5,964 bases of DNA, taken from positions 1 to 5,964 of the forward strand of contig CAMCBY010000276.1 of the NCBI GenBank assembly GCA_945873015.1, given 5' to 3'. The position numbers and the translations under genes are program-made. Source of the DNA: Klebsiella pneumoniae. Its GTDB lineage: Bacteria > Pseudomonadota > Gammaproteobacteria > Ga0077536. This document shows, piece by piece, positions 1 through 5,235 of the stretch (positions are counted from its first letter, which is position 1; each line of letters starts with the position of its first letter). The notes under the pieces were generated by a model. That model did no database searches. It was not told the origin of the DNA and was given only the letters and a program-made list of their open reading frames with translations.

Positions 1-2
1 CC

Positions 3-281
3 GCGGATACCTTGGCGCCCACGGTGACACTGTCTAATCCGATCCAGGGCCAGAAGATCGGTACGAGCGTGTCAATCTTTGCGGCCAGCACGGACAACGT
101 CGGCATGAGATCGATCGCCGTCTACGGTGACGGTAAGCTGCTGTGCTCCAGCACCGCGAGTGTCTCGTGTAAATGGAGCACGCGTAAGTTCGCCATCGGT
201 AGCAGTCACACTGTCAGCGCTGTCGCCACCGATTTGTCCGGTAACATTGCCAGTGCGTCGGTCAGTGTAATCCGGCAATAA
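3..281 (+). CDS. C-terminal end of a secreted protein with a bacterial Ig-like domain (5' partial)
   Basis: The reading frame is open from the left edge and ends at TAA 279-281, so only the last 92 residues or so are visible. They form one Ig-like beta-sandwich repeat of the type found in tandem at the C-termini of secreted proteases, glycosidases and adhesins. The landmarks are APTVTLSNP at the start, then TDNVGMRSIAVYGDGKLL, then SSHTVSAVATDLSGN and a final beta strand SVSVIRQ. This order matches the common 'aPtV.l..P..g..v...v.v.a.a.DnvgV..v..y.DG' pattern. Two cysteines (LLCSS and VSCKW) flank a hairpin and could form a disulfide, which suits an exported protein. The TTG at 12-14 is almost certainly internal and not a start. 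The catalytic or binding part lies to the left and cannot be named. A strong hairpin begins 9 bases after the stop. The domain call is firm; the identity of the whole protein is unknown. Confidence 0.8.
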   Translation, partial: ADTLAPTVTLSNPIQGQKIGTSVSIFAASTDNVGMRSIAVYGDGKLLCSSTASVSCKWSTRKFAIGSSHTVSAVATDLSGNIASASVSVIRQ

Positions 282-290
282 CTTGCGCCC

Positions 291-325
291 GAGCGGCCTC
301 GTGCACACGCTGTGCGGGGTCGCTC
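291..325 (+). terminator. Long hairpin after the Ig-domain gene, probable transcription end or 3' stability element
   Basis: A 15-bp stem (291-305 with 311-325) closes a 5-base loop (306-310). The arms begin GAGCGGCC and end GGGGTCGCTC. Eleven pairs are Watson-Crick and four are G-U. The G-U pairs work only in RNA read from the + strand; in the complementary RNA they become A-C mismatches. This fits a role in the transcript of the upstream gene. No U-tract follows (AGGATGAGCG), so it may act as a factor-dependent terminator or a 3' end protector and not a classical intrinsic terminator. Confidence 0.55.
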
Positions 326-386
326 AGGATGAGCGCGGACGATGTGTAAACACACAGTCACCGACCGGCAACAGATGTCACGCAAC

Positions 387-413
387 GATGCCTAGGGTGG
401 ACACCTGGGCATC
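387..413. repeat. Small inverted repeat (10-bp stem, 7-base loop)
   Basis: The arms GATGCCTAGG (387-396) and CCTGGGCATC (404-413) pair over ten positions with one G-U and a 7-base loop. It lies downstream of the hairpin at 291-325 and is not followed by a T-tract. It could be a second termination or processing element or a protein-binding dyad. Nothing in the context decides between these. Confidence 0.35.
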
Positions 414-758
414 AGAGTGAGGGCATTATTTTTCTCGCCCTATGCATACGTACTCGCCGAACCCGCGTTTCCATCGGGTGAGGCGGCTTCATTCGGGTTG
501 CTCTTCCCACGCTCACCCCGACGGCAGATATTCATTTCCAAGACGGGATGCGGCTGCCAAATTATCGCTGCCATCCTTGAGGCCCTGCTCACCTTCTCCC
601 CGCAGCAATAGATCGGGGCTTCACGTGGACAATCGGGTGCCTTGCGTTCAACGCGCAATCTGCACAGGTTTATCGAGATCATCGCAAGCGACGATTGGCC
701 GCCGGACTCAGACTGAGCTTTCAGCGGGTTACAGGATCTATCTATAAGGACGGATAAA

Positions 759-782
759 GACCGGAAATCGTCCACTCCGGTC
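759..782. promoter_or_regulatory. Perfect 7-bp dyad, possible operator or leader hairpin
   Basis: GACCGGA (759-765) and TCCGGTC (776-782) are perfect inverted repeats separated by 10 bases, giving half-sites about 17 bp apart from centre to centre. Just upstream is TATAAG (743-748), a 5/6 match to a -10 hexamer but without a good -35. If that hexamer is a promoter, the dyad would sit at or just after the transcription start, a usual place for a repressor operator. The site lies about 150 bases before the VOC start codon. The promoter part is weak. Confidence 0.3.
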
Positions 783-815
783 GCCGCCAGGCCCGGCGCC
801 GGCTCGGCTGCCGCT

Positions 816-863
816 CTTGCGCAGTCATCATCATCTGCTCGCTACGCAAGCTCGCGCGAGCAG
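816..863 (+). promoter_or_regulatory. Interleaved stems in the VOC leader, possible H-type pseudoknot
   Basis: Stem 1 pairs CTTGCG (816-821) with CGCAAG (845-850). Stem 2 pairs CTGCTCGC (835-842) with GCGAGCAG (856-863). Both are perfect. The 5' arm of stem 2 lies inside the loop of stem 1, and the 3' arm of stem 1 lies inside the loop of stem 2. The stems are therefore either alternatives or parts of an H-type pseudoknot with loops of 13, 2 and 5 bases, which is sterically plausible. A third imperfect hairpin (881-901) follows, and then the VOC ribosome binding site at 923. Chance pairing in GC-rich DNA is possible. Confidence 0.3.
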
Positions 864-886
864 CGGCTGCACGATTGTAAGTGCGC

Positions 887-900
887 TGCAGCATGCAGCA
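887..900. repeat. Tandem 7-bp direct repeat (TGCAGCA x2)
   Basis: TGCAGCA occurs twice back to back (887-893 and 894-900). The unit also makes the centre of an imperfect hairpin, 881-884/898-901 and 887-890/894-897, with a 3-base loop and a 2-base bulge. It lies 22 bases before the VOC ribosome binding site. It may be a short slippage repeat or part of the structured leader. Confidence 0.4.
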
Positions 901-922
901 CACTCGACACATCTTCCCGACC

Positions 923-927
923 AGGAG
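923..927 (+). promoter_or_regulatory. Ribosome binding site fixing the VOC gene start
   Basis: AGGAG lies 7 bases before ATG 935-937. This selects that ATG over the in-frame GTG at 881, which falls inside the structured leader, has no Shine-Dalgarno sequence and would add 18 residues unlike any VOC N-terminus. Confidence 0.8.
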
Positions 928-934
928 CCTCCCG

Positions 935-1630
935 ATGTCGACTCTGAACGGCGTTCACCACCTTGCGATCATGACGGCAGACGTCAAATCGCAGATCGAG
1001 TTCTTTTCCGACGTGCTAGGCATGAAGCTGAAGGCGTTGTACTGGATGCACAATGTTGACGGTTATTTCCATGCGTTCATGGAACTGAACCCGAGTTGTT
1101 CGGTGGCGTTCGTGTGTGCGCCGTCGGTGAAGGACATTCCGACACATTTCGGTATCTCGCACGCTGGCAATCCGGTCAAACCCTGCGCGGCCGGCACGAT
1201 GCAGCATCTCGCCTTCAATTGCGACACTGACGAAGAACTCCATGCAATGCGCGACCGCATTCGTGCGAAGGGCGTGCGTGTGCTCGGGCCGCTCGATCAT
1301 GGTTTCTGCAAGTCCATCTACTTCGGTGGGCCGGAAAATCTGGTGCTCGAAGTATCGACTTCGGCTAGCGCGATTGACGCCGAGGCATGGATAGATCCTG
1401 AAGTCGTGGCACGGAATGGCATCACGCCTGAGGAGCTCGCGCGCTACAAGAACCCACCGCCGTTTGTCGCACTTTCTACGCCGGTTGCGCAGCCGGCGGC
1501 CGGCACGGGGCGCCCCGAATACACGCAGATGGACGAAGGTTTCGGTCGCGCGTTTGATTTGCCCGACGATTTTGTCACGCGTGAACTCAGCGAGAGCACG
1601 CCACCGGTGCGGGTGGCCTCGGCAGGGTGA
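935..1630 (+). CDS. VOC (glyoxalase/extradiol dioxygenase fold) family metalloenzyme
   Basis: A 231-residue protein with a vicinal-oxygen-chelate domain in about residues 5-142. The first beta-alpha unit is GVHHLAIMTADVKSQIEFFSDVLGMKL; the second half includes GTMQHLAFNCDTDEELHAMRDRIRAKGVRVLGP and ends in GGPENLVLEVST. The expected metal ligands of this fold are present as His9 (second His of VHHL), His91 (MQHLAF) and Glu139 (VLEV), so a divalent-metal enzyme is likely, either an extradiol-type dioxygenase, a glyoxalase-like isomerase or a thiol transferase. The usual DPDGN turn before the Glu is replaced by GGPEN. Residues 143-231 form an extra tail (AWIDPEVVARNGITPEELARYKNP, then a Pro/Ala-rich linker) that is not part of the VOC fold. 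There is no signal peptide, so it is probably cytosolic. It lies 136 bases upstream of the glutathione transferase on the same strand and may share its transcript. The fold is sure; the substrate cannot be read from the sequence. Confidence 0.88.
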   Translation: MSTLNGVHHLAIMTADVKSQIEFFSDVLGMKLKALYWMHNVDGYFHAFMELNPSCSVAFVCAPSVKDIPTHFGISHAGNPVKPCAAGTMQHLAFNCDTDEELHAMRDRIRAKGVRVLGPLDHGFCKSIYFGGPENLVLEVSTSASAIDAEAWIDPEVVARNGITPEELARYKNPPPFVALSTPVAQPAAGTGRPEYTQMDEGFGRAFDLPDDFVTRELSESTPPVRVASAG

Positions 1631-1754
1631 TGATGTGGCCGCAAGTGGGCGGCGCCGAAGCGGGTGTCAGCCAGCCTCGTGTGTCTGCGCTGCGGCCGGT
1701 GTGTGACTATACGGTCAGTCTGATTGGCGACGCTCGCGTCAAAGCCCAAGGCTC

Positions 1755-1761
1755 AAGGAGG
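1755..1761 (+). promoter_or_regulatory. Near-consensus Shine-Dalgarno of the glutathione transferase gene
   Basis: AAGGAGG lies 5 bases before ATG 1767-1769. It is a full match to the anti-Shine-Dalgarno core, so efficient translation is likely and the start is well fixed. Confidence 0.85.
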
Positions 1762-1766
1762 GTACG

Positions 1767-2516
1767 ATGATCGAAGTTTTCACGCACGGCGCGCCGAGCC
1801 CGCGCAAAGTCACGATCATGCTGGAGGAGCTTGGTTGGCCCTATCAATGGCATTGGATCAATGCCTACGCGGGCGAGCACAAACAGCCGGCGTTCCTGGC
1901 GAAAAATCCCAATGGGCGCCTGCCTGCGCTGCTTGACCACGACGCCGAAGGTGGCCCACTGCTGCTGTGGGAGAGCTTCGCGATTTGTGTGTATCTGGCG
2001 GAAAAGTCCGGGCGTTTTTTACCGACGTCAGGCGCGGCTCGTTACGAAGTGCTGAAGTGGTCAAGCTTCCAGGCCACCCACGCGCCGTACCTCGGCAATG
2101 CACATTGGTATCGTTTGTTTGCGCCCGAGTCCCATCAATATTCCATCGATCGGTTTGTGCAGGAATCCGCGCGCATCTATGACGTGCTGGAGCAGGAACT
2201 GGCGCACAAACCTTACCTGGCCGGCGACGACTACACGCTGGCCGATATCTCGTTTTTCCCCTGGATTGAATATGCAGAGTGGCAGGGACAGGACATGGCG
2301 AATTATCCGCATCTCAGTGCCTGGCATAAGCGGGTCGGCGCACGCCCGGCGGTGGAACGCGGCCGCAACATTCCCTATCCCTATACAGAAACCGGCGACA
2401 GCGATCCGAGCCGTATCGCCGAACGTCAAACCATACGGCGCCTGGCCGATCCGAAGTGGGCGCCTAGCGGCATGCCGCTGGCCGGTCTGGTGTGGGATGA
2501 AATGCGCGAAAAATAA
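1767..2516 (+). CDS. Glutathione S-transferase, Nu-class/YfcG-like
   Basis: A 249-residue cytosolic GST. The N-terminal thioredoxin-fold domain (about 1-85) starts MIEVFTHGAPSPRKVTIMLEELG and has NPNGRLPALLD with the cis-proline Pro53 and the glutathione-gamma-glutamyl site Glu69-Ser70 in WESFAICVYLAEK. The all-helical C-terminal domain (about 92-200) has the folding N-cap motif LAGDDYTLADISFFPWI (151-167). Spacing and wording follow E. coli YfcG, a Nu-class protein with disulfide reductase and peroxidase activity. At the positions of YfcG Thr9 and Asn11 (recalled from memory), this protein has Ala9 and Ser11, so Ser11 may be the catalytic hydroxyl or the chemistry may differ. About 45-50 C-terminal residues (from about 201: NIPYPYTETGDSDPSRIAERQ onward) extend past YfcG. 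It is preceded by the VOC gene and followed by a probable terminator, which suggests VOC-GST is one unit. A role in conjugating or reducing electrophilic intermediates is inference. Confidence 0.9.
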   Translation: MIEVFTHGAPSPRKVTIMLEELGWPYQWHWINAYAGEHKQPAFLAKNPNGRLPALLDHDAEGGPLLLWESFAICVYLAEKSGRFLPTSGAARYEVLKWSSFQATHAPYLGNAHWYRLFAPESHQYSIDRFVQESARIYDVLEQELAHKPYLAGDDYTLADISFFPWIEYAEWQGQDMANYPHLSAWHKRVGARPAVERGRNIPYPYTETGDSDPSRIAERQTIRRLADPKWAPSGMPLAGLVWDEMREK

Positions 2517-2520
2517 ACGA

Positions 2521-2563
2521 CAGGCGCCGTCGTCATCAGGACGGCGTGCTGAGCGATTTTTTT
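2521..2563 (+). terminator. Probable rho-independent terminator after the glutathione transferase gene
   Basis: The arms CAGGCGCCGTC (2521-2531) and GACGGCGTGCTG (2540-2551) pair over 11 positions, with one G-U, one bulged G (2548) and an 8-base loop. Five bases later comes a run of seven T (2557-2563). It begins 5 bases after the GST stop. This suggests that most transcripts from the VOC-GST unit end here and that the esterase has its own promoter. Confidence 0.6.
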
Positions 2564-2694
2564 GCCAGAGTGCGGATGTAGCCTGCTGCGGTGATGGCCG
2601 GCAGCGCCGCGCTGCTGCACCGGGTCGGCGTGGTGCGCCGACTAGTGCAGTGATGGGCTAAACTTGGGCCCGTACCCCTACCCCATACACACAA

Positions 2695-2700
2695 TATATT
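2695..2700 (+). promoter_or_regulatory. Candidate -10 hexamer for the esterase gene
   Basis: TATATT is a 5/6 match to the sigma-70 -10 box in the only A/T-rich patch of the 2564-2738 gap. It lies between the terminator and the esterase ribosome binding site, where a promoter is expected. No recognisable -35 sits 16-18 bases upstream, so the call is weak and an activator-dependent promoter is equally possible. Confidence 0.25.
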
Positions 2701-2727
2701 CAGGCCAAGGCACCCGCCGGCGCCTGC

Positions 2728-2733
2728 AGGAGG
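2728..2733 (+). promoter_or_regulatory. Ribosome binding site fixing the esterase start
   Basis: AGGAGG lies 5 bases before ATG 2739-2741. It rules out the in-frame non-ATG codon at 2664, which would add 25 residues translated from the promoter region and has no Shine-Dalgarno. Confidence 0.85.
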
Positions 2734-2738
2734 TCGTC

Positions 2739-3644
2739 ATGGCGAGTCCACAGTCCGAAGCGATGAAAGTGCTGTACCGCGAATGGAAAGCGGAGATGGC
2801 GCAAAAGCCCAACATGAGCATAGCCGAGGTGCGCGACGTCTTTGACCACTGGGGTGATCTCACCGCGGAGCCGGGCGGCGTGGACTACATCGAAGTGGAC
2901 GCCGGCGGTGTCACGGCGATGTGGGCGATACCCCAGGGCTGTGCGGAGGACCGAGTGCTGCTGTGTACCCACGGCGGTGGCTACGCGGCGGGTTCCATGT
3001 ATTCCCATCGCAAAGTCTATGCGCACTTCGCCAAAGCGGTGGGCTGCAAATCACTCATTCTGCATTTCCGTCGCGCGCCAGAATTTACTCATCCGGCGCA
3101 GGTCGACGATACGCTCGCAGCCTACGCCTGGCTGCTCGCCCAGGGTTACAAGTCTGCGCACATTGCCACGCTCGGTGACTCGGCCGGCGGCGCGCTGGCG
3201 ACCGCGGTGTGTCTCGCTGCGCGCGACAAGGGTTTGCCACTGCCTGCTGCGTCGATGCCAATCTCACCCTGGTACGATCTCGAAGCCAAAGGTGCGTCGA
3301 CCAAGAGCAATGCACTCAATGATTGCCTGGCGAGTGAGGACCTGACGCTTGCCATGGCGGCCACCTTCCTCGGTGGCGCTTCGCCGCACGACCCGCTCGC
3401 GAATCCGCTGTTTGCCGACCTGCGCGGGCTGCCACCGACCTATATCCAGGTCGGCGGTGATGAGTGCCTGCTCGACGACGCGACGCGTTTTGAAGCGCTG
3501 GCGCGGGCGGCCGGCGTCGACATCACCTGCGAGGTGTGGCCGCAGATGCAGCACTGCTTCCAGATCATGGCCGGCCGTGCTCCCGAGGCTGACGAAGCCA
3601 TCGCGCGTTACGTCGCCTGGGTCAGACCCAAGCTCGGCCTGTAA
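2739..3644 (+). CDS. Alpha/beta-hydrolase, hormone-sensitive lipase (HSL) family esterase/lactonase
   Basis: A 301-residue alpha/beta-hydrolase-3 family enzyme, typical in length. A helical cap (about 1-45, MASPQSEAMKVLYREWKAEM) precedes the core. HGGGY (78-82) forms the oxyanion hole characteristic of the HSL family. GDSAGG (146-151) carries the nucleophile Ser148. GGDECLLDDATRF holds the likely catalytic Asp241, and QMQHCFQ the catalytic His272. The conserved YRLAPE block appears as HFRRAPE (109-115). The triad is complete, so an active cytosolic carboxylesterase or lactone hydrolase of short or medium acyl substrates is likely; there is no signal peptide. Family members hydrolyse monoterpene lactones and other cyclic esters. 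With a Baeyer-Villiger monooxygenase about 1.6 kb away on the opposite strand, lactone or ester opening after ketone oxidation is an attractive but unproven role. It is convergent with nhaA, with a shared bidirectional terminator in between. Confidence 0.9.
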   Translation: MASPQSEAMKVLYREWKAEMAQKPNMSIAEVRDVFDHWGDLTAEPGGVDYIEVDAGGVTAMWAIPQGCAEDRVLLCTHGGGYAAGSMYSHRKVYAHFAKAVGCKSLILHFRRAPEFTHPAQVDDTLAAYAWLLAQGYKSAHIATLGDSAGGALATAVCLAARDKGLPLPAASMPISPWYDLEAKGASTKSNALNDCLASEDLTLAMAATFLGGASPHDPLANPLFADLRGLPPTYIQVGGDECLLDDATRFEALARAAGVDITCEVWPQMQHCFQIMAGRAPEADEAIARYVAWVRPKLGL

Positions 3645-3660
3645 GGCGCCCCCGCGAGAT

Positions 3661-3733
3661 AAGGGGACATTCCACAAAAAGGGGCATGGCAAATTTGGCA
3701 GCCCCGGCAAAAAAACGTGAATGTCCCTTTTTT
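3661..3733. terminator. Bidirectional terminator / nested REP-like inverted repeat between the esterase and nhaA
   Basis: The outer stem pairs GGGACATTC (3664-3672) with GAATGTCCC (3719-3727). It extends by AC/GT past a bulged C on the inside and by A-T and G-U pairs on the outside, and is followed by six T (3728-3733), giving a + strand terminator for the esterase. The inner stem pairs GGGGC (3681-3685) with GCCCC (3701-3705). Read on the - strand, it is followed at once by five T (the A-run 3676-3680), giving a terminator for nhaA, whose stop is about 60 bases away. The inner loop contains the direct repeat TGGCA-AATT-TGGCA. The GGGGACATTC arm also resembles repeat motifs that I recall as dispersed in gammaproteobacterial genomes, sometimes near REP-associated transposases; this cannot be checked here. 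Confidence 0.65.
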
Positions 3734-3763
3734 CATCTTCATGTCTTTGTCTACCCTGCGCTG

Positions 3764-5140
3764 CTACGAGTCTGCACCCCCAACGCTGTGCGGCTGACCA
3801 AGCAGCCACAGCCAGATAAACCCCAGCGTGCCGCCCAAGAGCGATGCACTCAGCACGCCGGTCTTGGCCATCAACAGCGCTTCGGGCTGCGCGGCGAAGC
3901 CGAGCTCGGCGATAAAAATAGACATCGTGAAGCCAATGCCGGCGAGCAGCGAAACGGCGGCAATGTGTACAAACCGTGTGCCGCCCGGCAAGCGCCCGAG
4001 TCGCAAACCGAGCGCCAGCGCGCTGGCGCCCGTAATTCCGATGAACTTGCCGAGCACGAGCCCGAGGGTGACACCGAGGGTGACGGGGTGGTGGAGCGTG
4101 TCGGCGAGCGCGGACACCTGCAACGGGATGCCGGCGTTGACCAGCGCGAAGATCGGGATAACCACAAAAGCGACTGGCAAGTGCCAGAGATGTTCGAGAC
4201 GCTGCAGGGGCGTCTGCACCGCCAGCGCGCCGTGACCTAGCGTCTGCACGATGCTACGCAGTTCGTCATTGGTCATGATGTTGGCGTCGGACAGAAAGCT
4301 CGCATCGAAGCGCGCCATCAATTTTTTGACCAAGGTGCTGAACAGCGCCGCATCGTACTTCGGGCGTGCCGGCACTGTGAATGCGCCAAGCACACCGGCC
4401 AGCGTGGCATGCACACCAGACTGCAGCAGGGCGTACCACAACAGCACAGCCACGAGGAAATAGGGGATCACTTTGCGGATCCCGGCGAGGTTGAACAGGG
4501 TCAGCAGCGCTACCAATCCGGCCGCGGCCAACAGCCAGTTCATGGACAGCGACTTTGTGTAGAACAGCGCAATCACCAGCACCGCGCCAAGGTCATCCAC
4601 GATCGCGAGCGCGACCAGAAAAGTGATCAATGTTTTCGGCACACGGGAGGCGAGCAAGACCAGCACGCCGACCGCGAAAGCGATGTCGGTGGCCATCGGG
4701 ATCCCCCAACCACGCGCAGCGTCACCGGCAGGATTGATGGCGACATAGATCAGTGCAGGCACCACCATGCCGCCGATGGCGGCGAAAATCGGCAGGGCCG
4801 CCTGGCGCAGATCGGCCAGTTCGCCCACCAGCATCTCGCGCTTGAGTTCCATGCCGACGACGAAAAAGAACAACGCCATCAAGCCATCGTTCACCCAGTG
4901 ATGAAGCGACATGCGCAGCGCCCAGTCGCCGACTTCGATACCCAGCGGTATATGCAGAATGTGCTTGTAGGGCTCGGCCAGACCGCTGTTGGCAATGACC
5001 AGCGCGATCAGCGCCGTGCCCATCAGCAACAGCCCGCTGGTGGTCTGGCGATGAATAAATTCCTCGAACGGCGTCAACAGGCGATTGAAGCTGCGCTCCC
5101 ACGGGGCAAAGATTTTGCCCTGGTCCGAATGAGGTTCCAC
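3764..5140 (-). CDS. nhaA: Na+/H+ antiporter NhaA
   Basis: A 458-residue inner-membrane protein that exchanges cytosolic Na+ (or Li+) for external protons in pH and salt homeostasis. The family hallmarks are all present: GMELKREMLVGEL (96-108, the region of the E. coli pH-sensor residues Glu78/Arg81/Glu82), ATDIAFAVGVL with Asp152 (E. coli Asp133), AIVDDLGAV with the ion-binding pair Asp182-Asp183 (E. coli Asp163/164), SGVHATLAG with His244 (E. coli His225), and LGKFIGI with Lys365 (E. coli Lys300). About twelve hydrophobic segments fit the NhaA topology. It is longer than the 388-residue E. coli protein because of an N-terminal extension and a polar insertion of about 45 residues (about 262-306) before PLQRLEH; other proteobacterial NhaA proteins have such an insertion. 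The start is GTG (5138-5140 on the reverse strand), supported by AAGGAG 9 bases upstream. The monooxygenase gene ends 95 bases upstream on the same strand. The antiporter is unlikely to be tied to the catabolic genes. Confidence 0.96.
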   Translation of the reverse strand: MEPHSDQGKIFAPWERSFNRLLTPFEEFIHRQTTSGLLLMGTALIALVIANSGLAEPYKHILHIPLGIEVGDWALRMSLHHWVNDGLMALFFFVVGMELKREMLVGELADLRQAALPIFAAIGGMVVPALIYVAINPAGDAARGWGIPMATDIAFAVGVLVLLASRVPKTLITFLVALAIVDDLGAVLVIALFYTKSLSMNWLLAAAGLVALLTLFNLAGIRKVIPYFLVAVLLWYALLQSGVHATLAGVLGAFTVPARPKYDAALFSTLVKKLMARFDASFLSDANIMTNDELRSIVQTLGHGALAVQTPLQRLEHLWHLPVAFVVIPIFALVNAGIPLQVSALADTLHHPVTLGVTLGLVLGKFIGITGASALALGLRLGRLPGGTRFVHIAAVSLLAGIGFTMSIFIAELGFAAQPEALLMAKTGVLSASLLGGTLGFIWLWLLGQPHSVGGADS

Positions 5141-5149
5141 GCTTGTTCG

Positions 5150-5155
5150 CTCCTT
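5150..5155 (-). promoter_or_regulatory. Ribosome binding site for the GTG start of nhaA
   Basis: On the reverse strand AAGGAG stands 9 bases before GTG 5140-5138. There is no ATG nearby that would give a better start, so the alternative start codon is probably real. Confidence 0.7.
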
Positions 5156-5235
5156 GCCGCTGATAGAAACAATACGCCGCGCGACAGTACGGCGCGAGGC
5201 TCTACCCTGAGTCCAGCGCTACATGCCCGCTACCA

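Larger units (their letters stand above)
282..934. other. Gene-poor intergenic stretch with several inverted repeats
   Basis: About 650 bases separate the Ig-domain gene from the VOC gene. Open frames exist on both strands, but their translations are rich in Arg, Ser, Pro and Cys without a recognisable domain. They overlap one another, and none has a convincing ribosome binding site. Visible structure includes hairpins at 291-325 and 387-413, a perfect 7-bp dyad at 759-782, and overlapping stems at 816-863 and 881-901. The middle part (about 420-750) looks somewhat less GC-rich than the flanking genes. The right-hand end probably carries the promoter and 5' leader of the VOC gene. A decayed gene or an unannotated small RNA cannot be excluded. 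Confidence 0.6.

Noticed and set aside
440..775. Reverse-strand open frame of 111 codons, with overlapping + strand frames at 417-611 and 442-747
   Set aside because: No recognisable domain, composition rich in Arg/Ser/Pro/Cys, mutual overlap and no convincing ribosome binding site; more likely chance frames in GC-rich DNA.
881..934. GTG at 881 as an upstream start of the VOC protein
   Set aside because: It lacks a Shine-Dalgarno, lies in a hairpin-forming repeat, and adds a non-homologous-looking peptide; ATG 935 has AGGAG at the right distance.
1705..1740. Short dyads TGAC-N6-GTCA and GACG-N4-CGTC before the glutathione transferase gene
   Set aside because: Four-base arms are expected by chance; no promoter or known operator pattern supports them.
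2599..2617. GCAGCG-CCG-CGCTGC hairpin upstream of the esterase
   Set aside because: Short stem with a 3-base loop in GC-rich sequence, no T-tract and no clear regulatory position; likely chance.
2098..2661. + strand open frame overlapping the glutathione transferase gene and its terminator
   Set aside because: Wrong frame of a well-supported gene; Arg/Pro/Trp-rich translation without motifs.
5175..5196. Inverted repeat between the monooxygenase stop and nhaA as a terminator
   Set aside because: Only 5-bp alternative stems (5175-5179/5190-5194 or 5178-5182/5192-5196) and no T-tract on the reverse strand; too weak to call.
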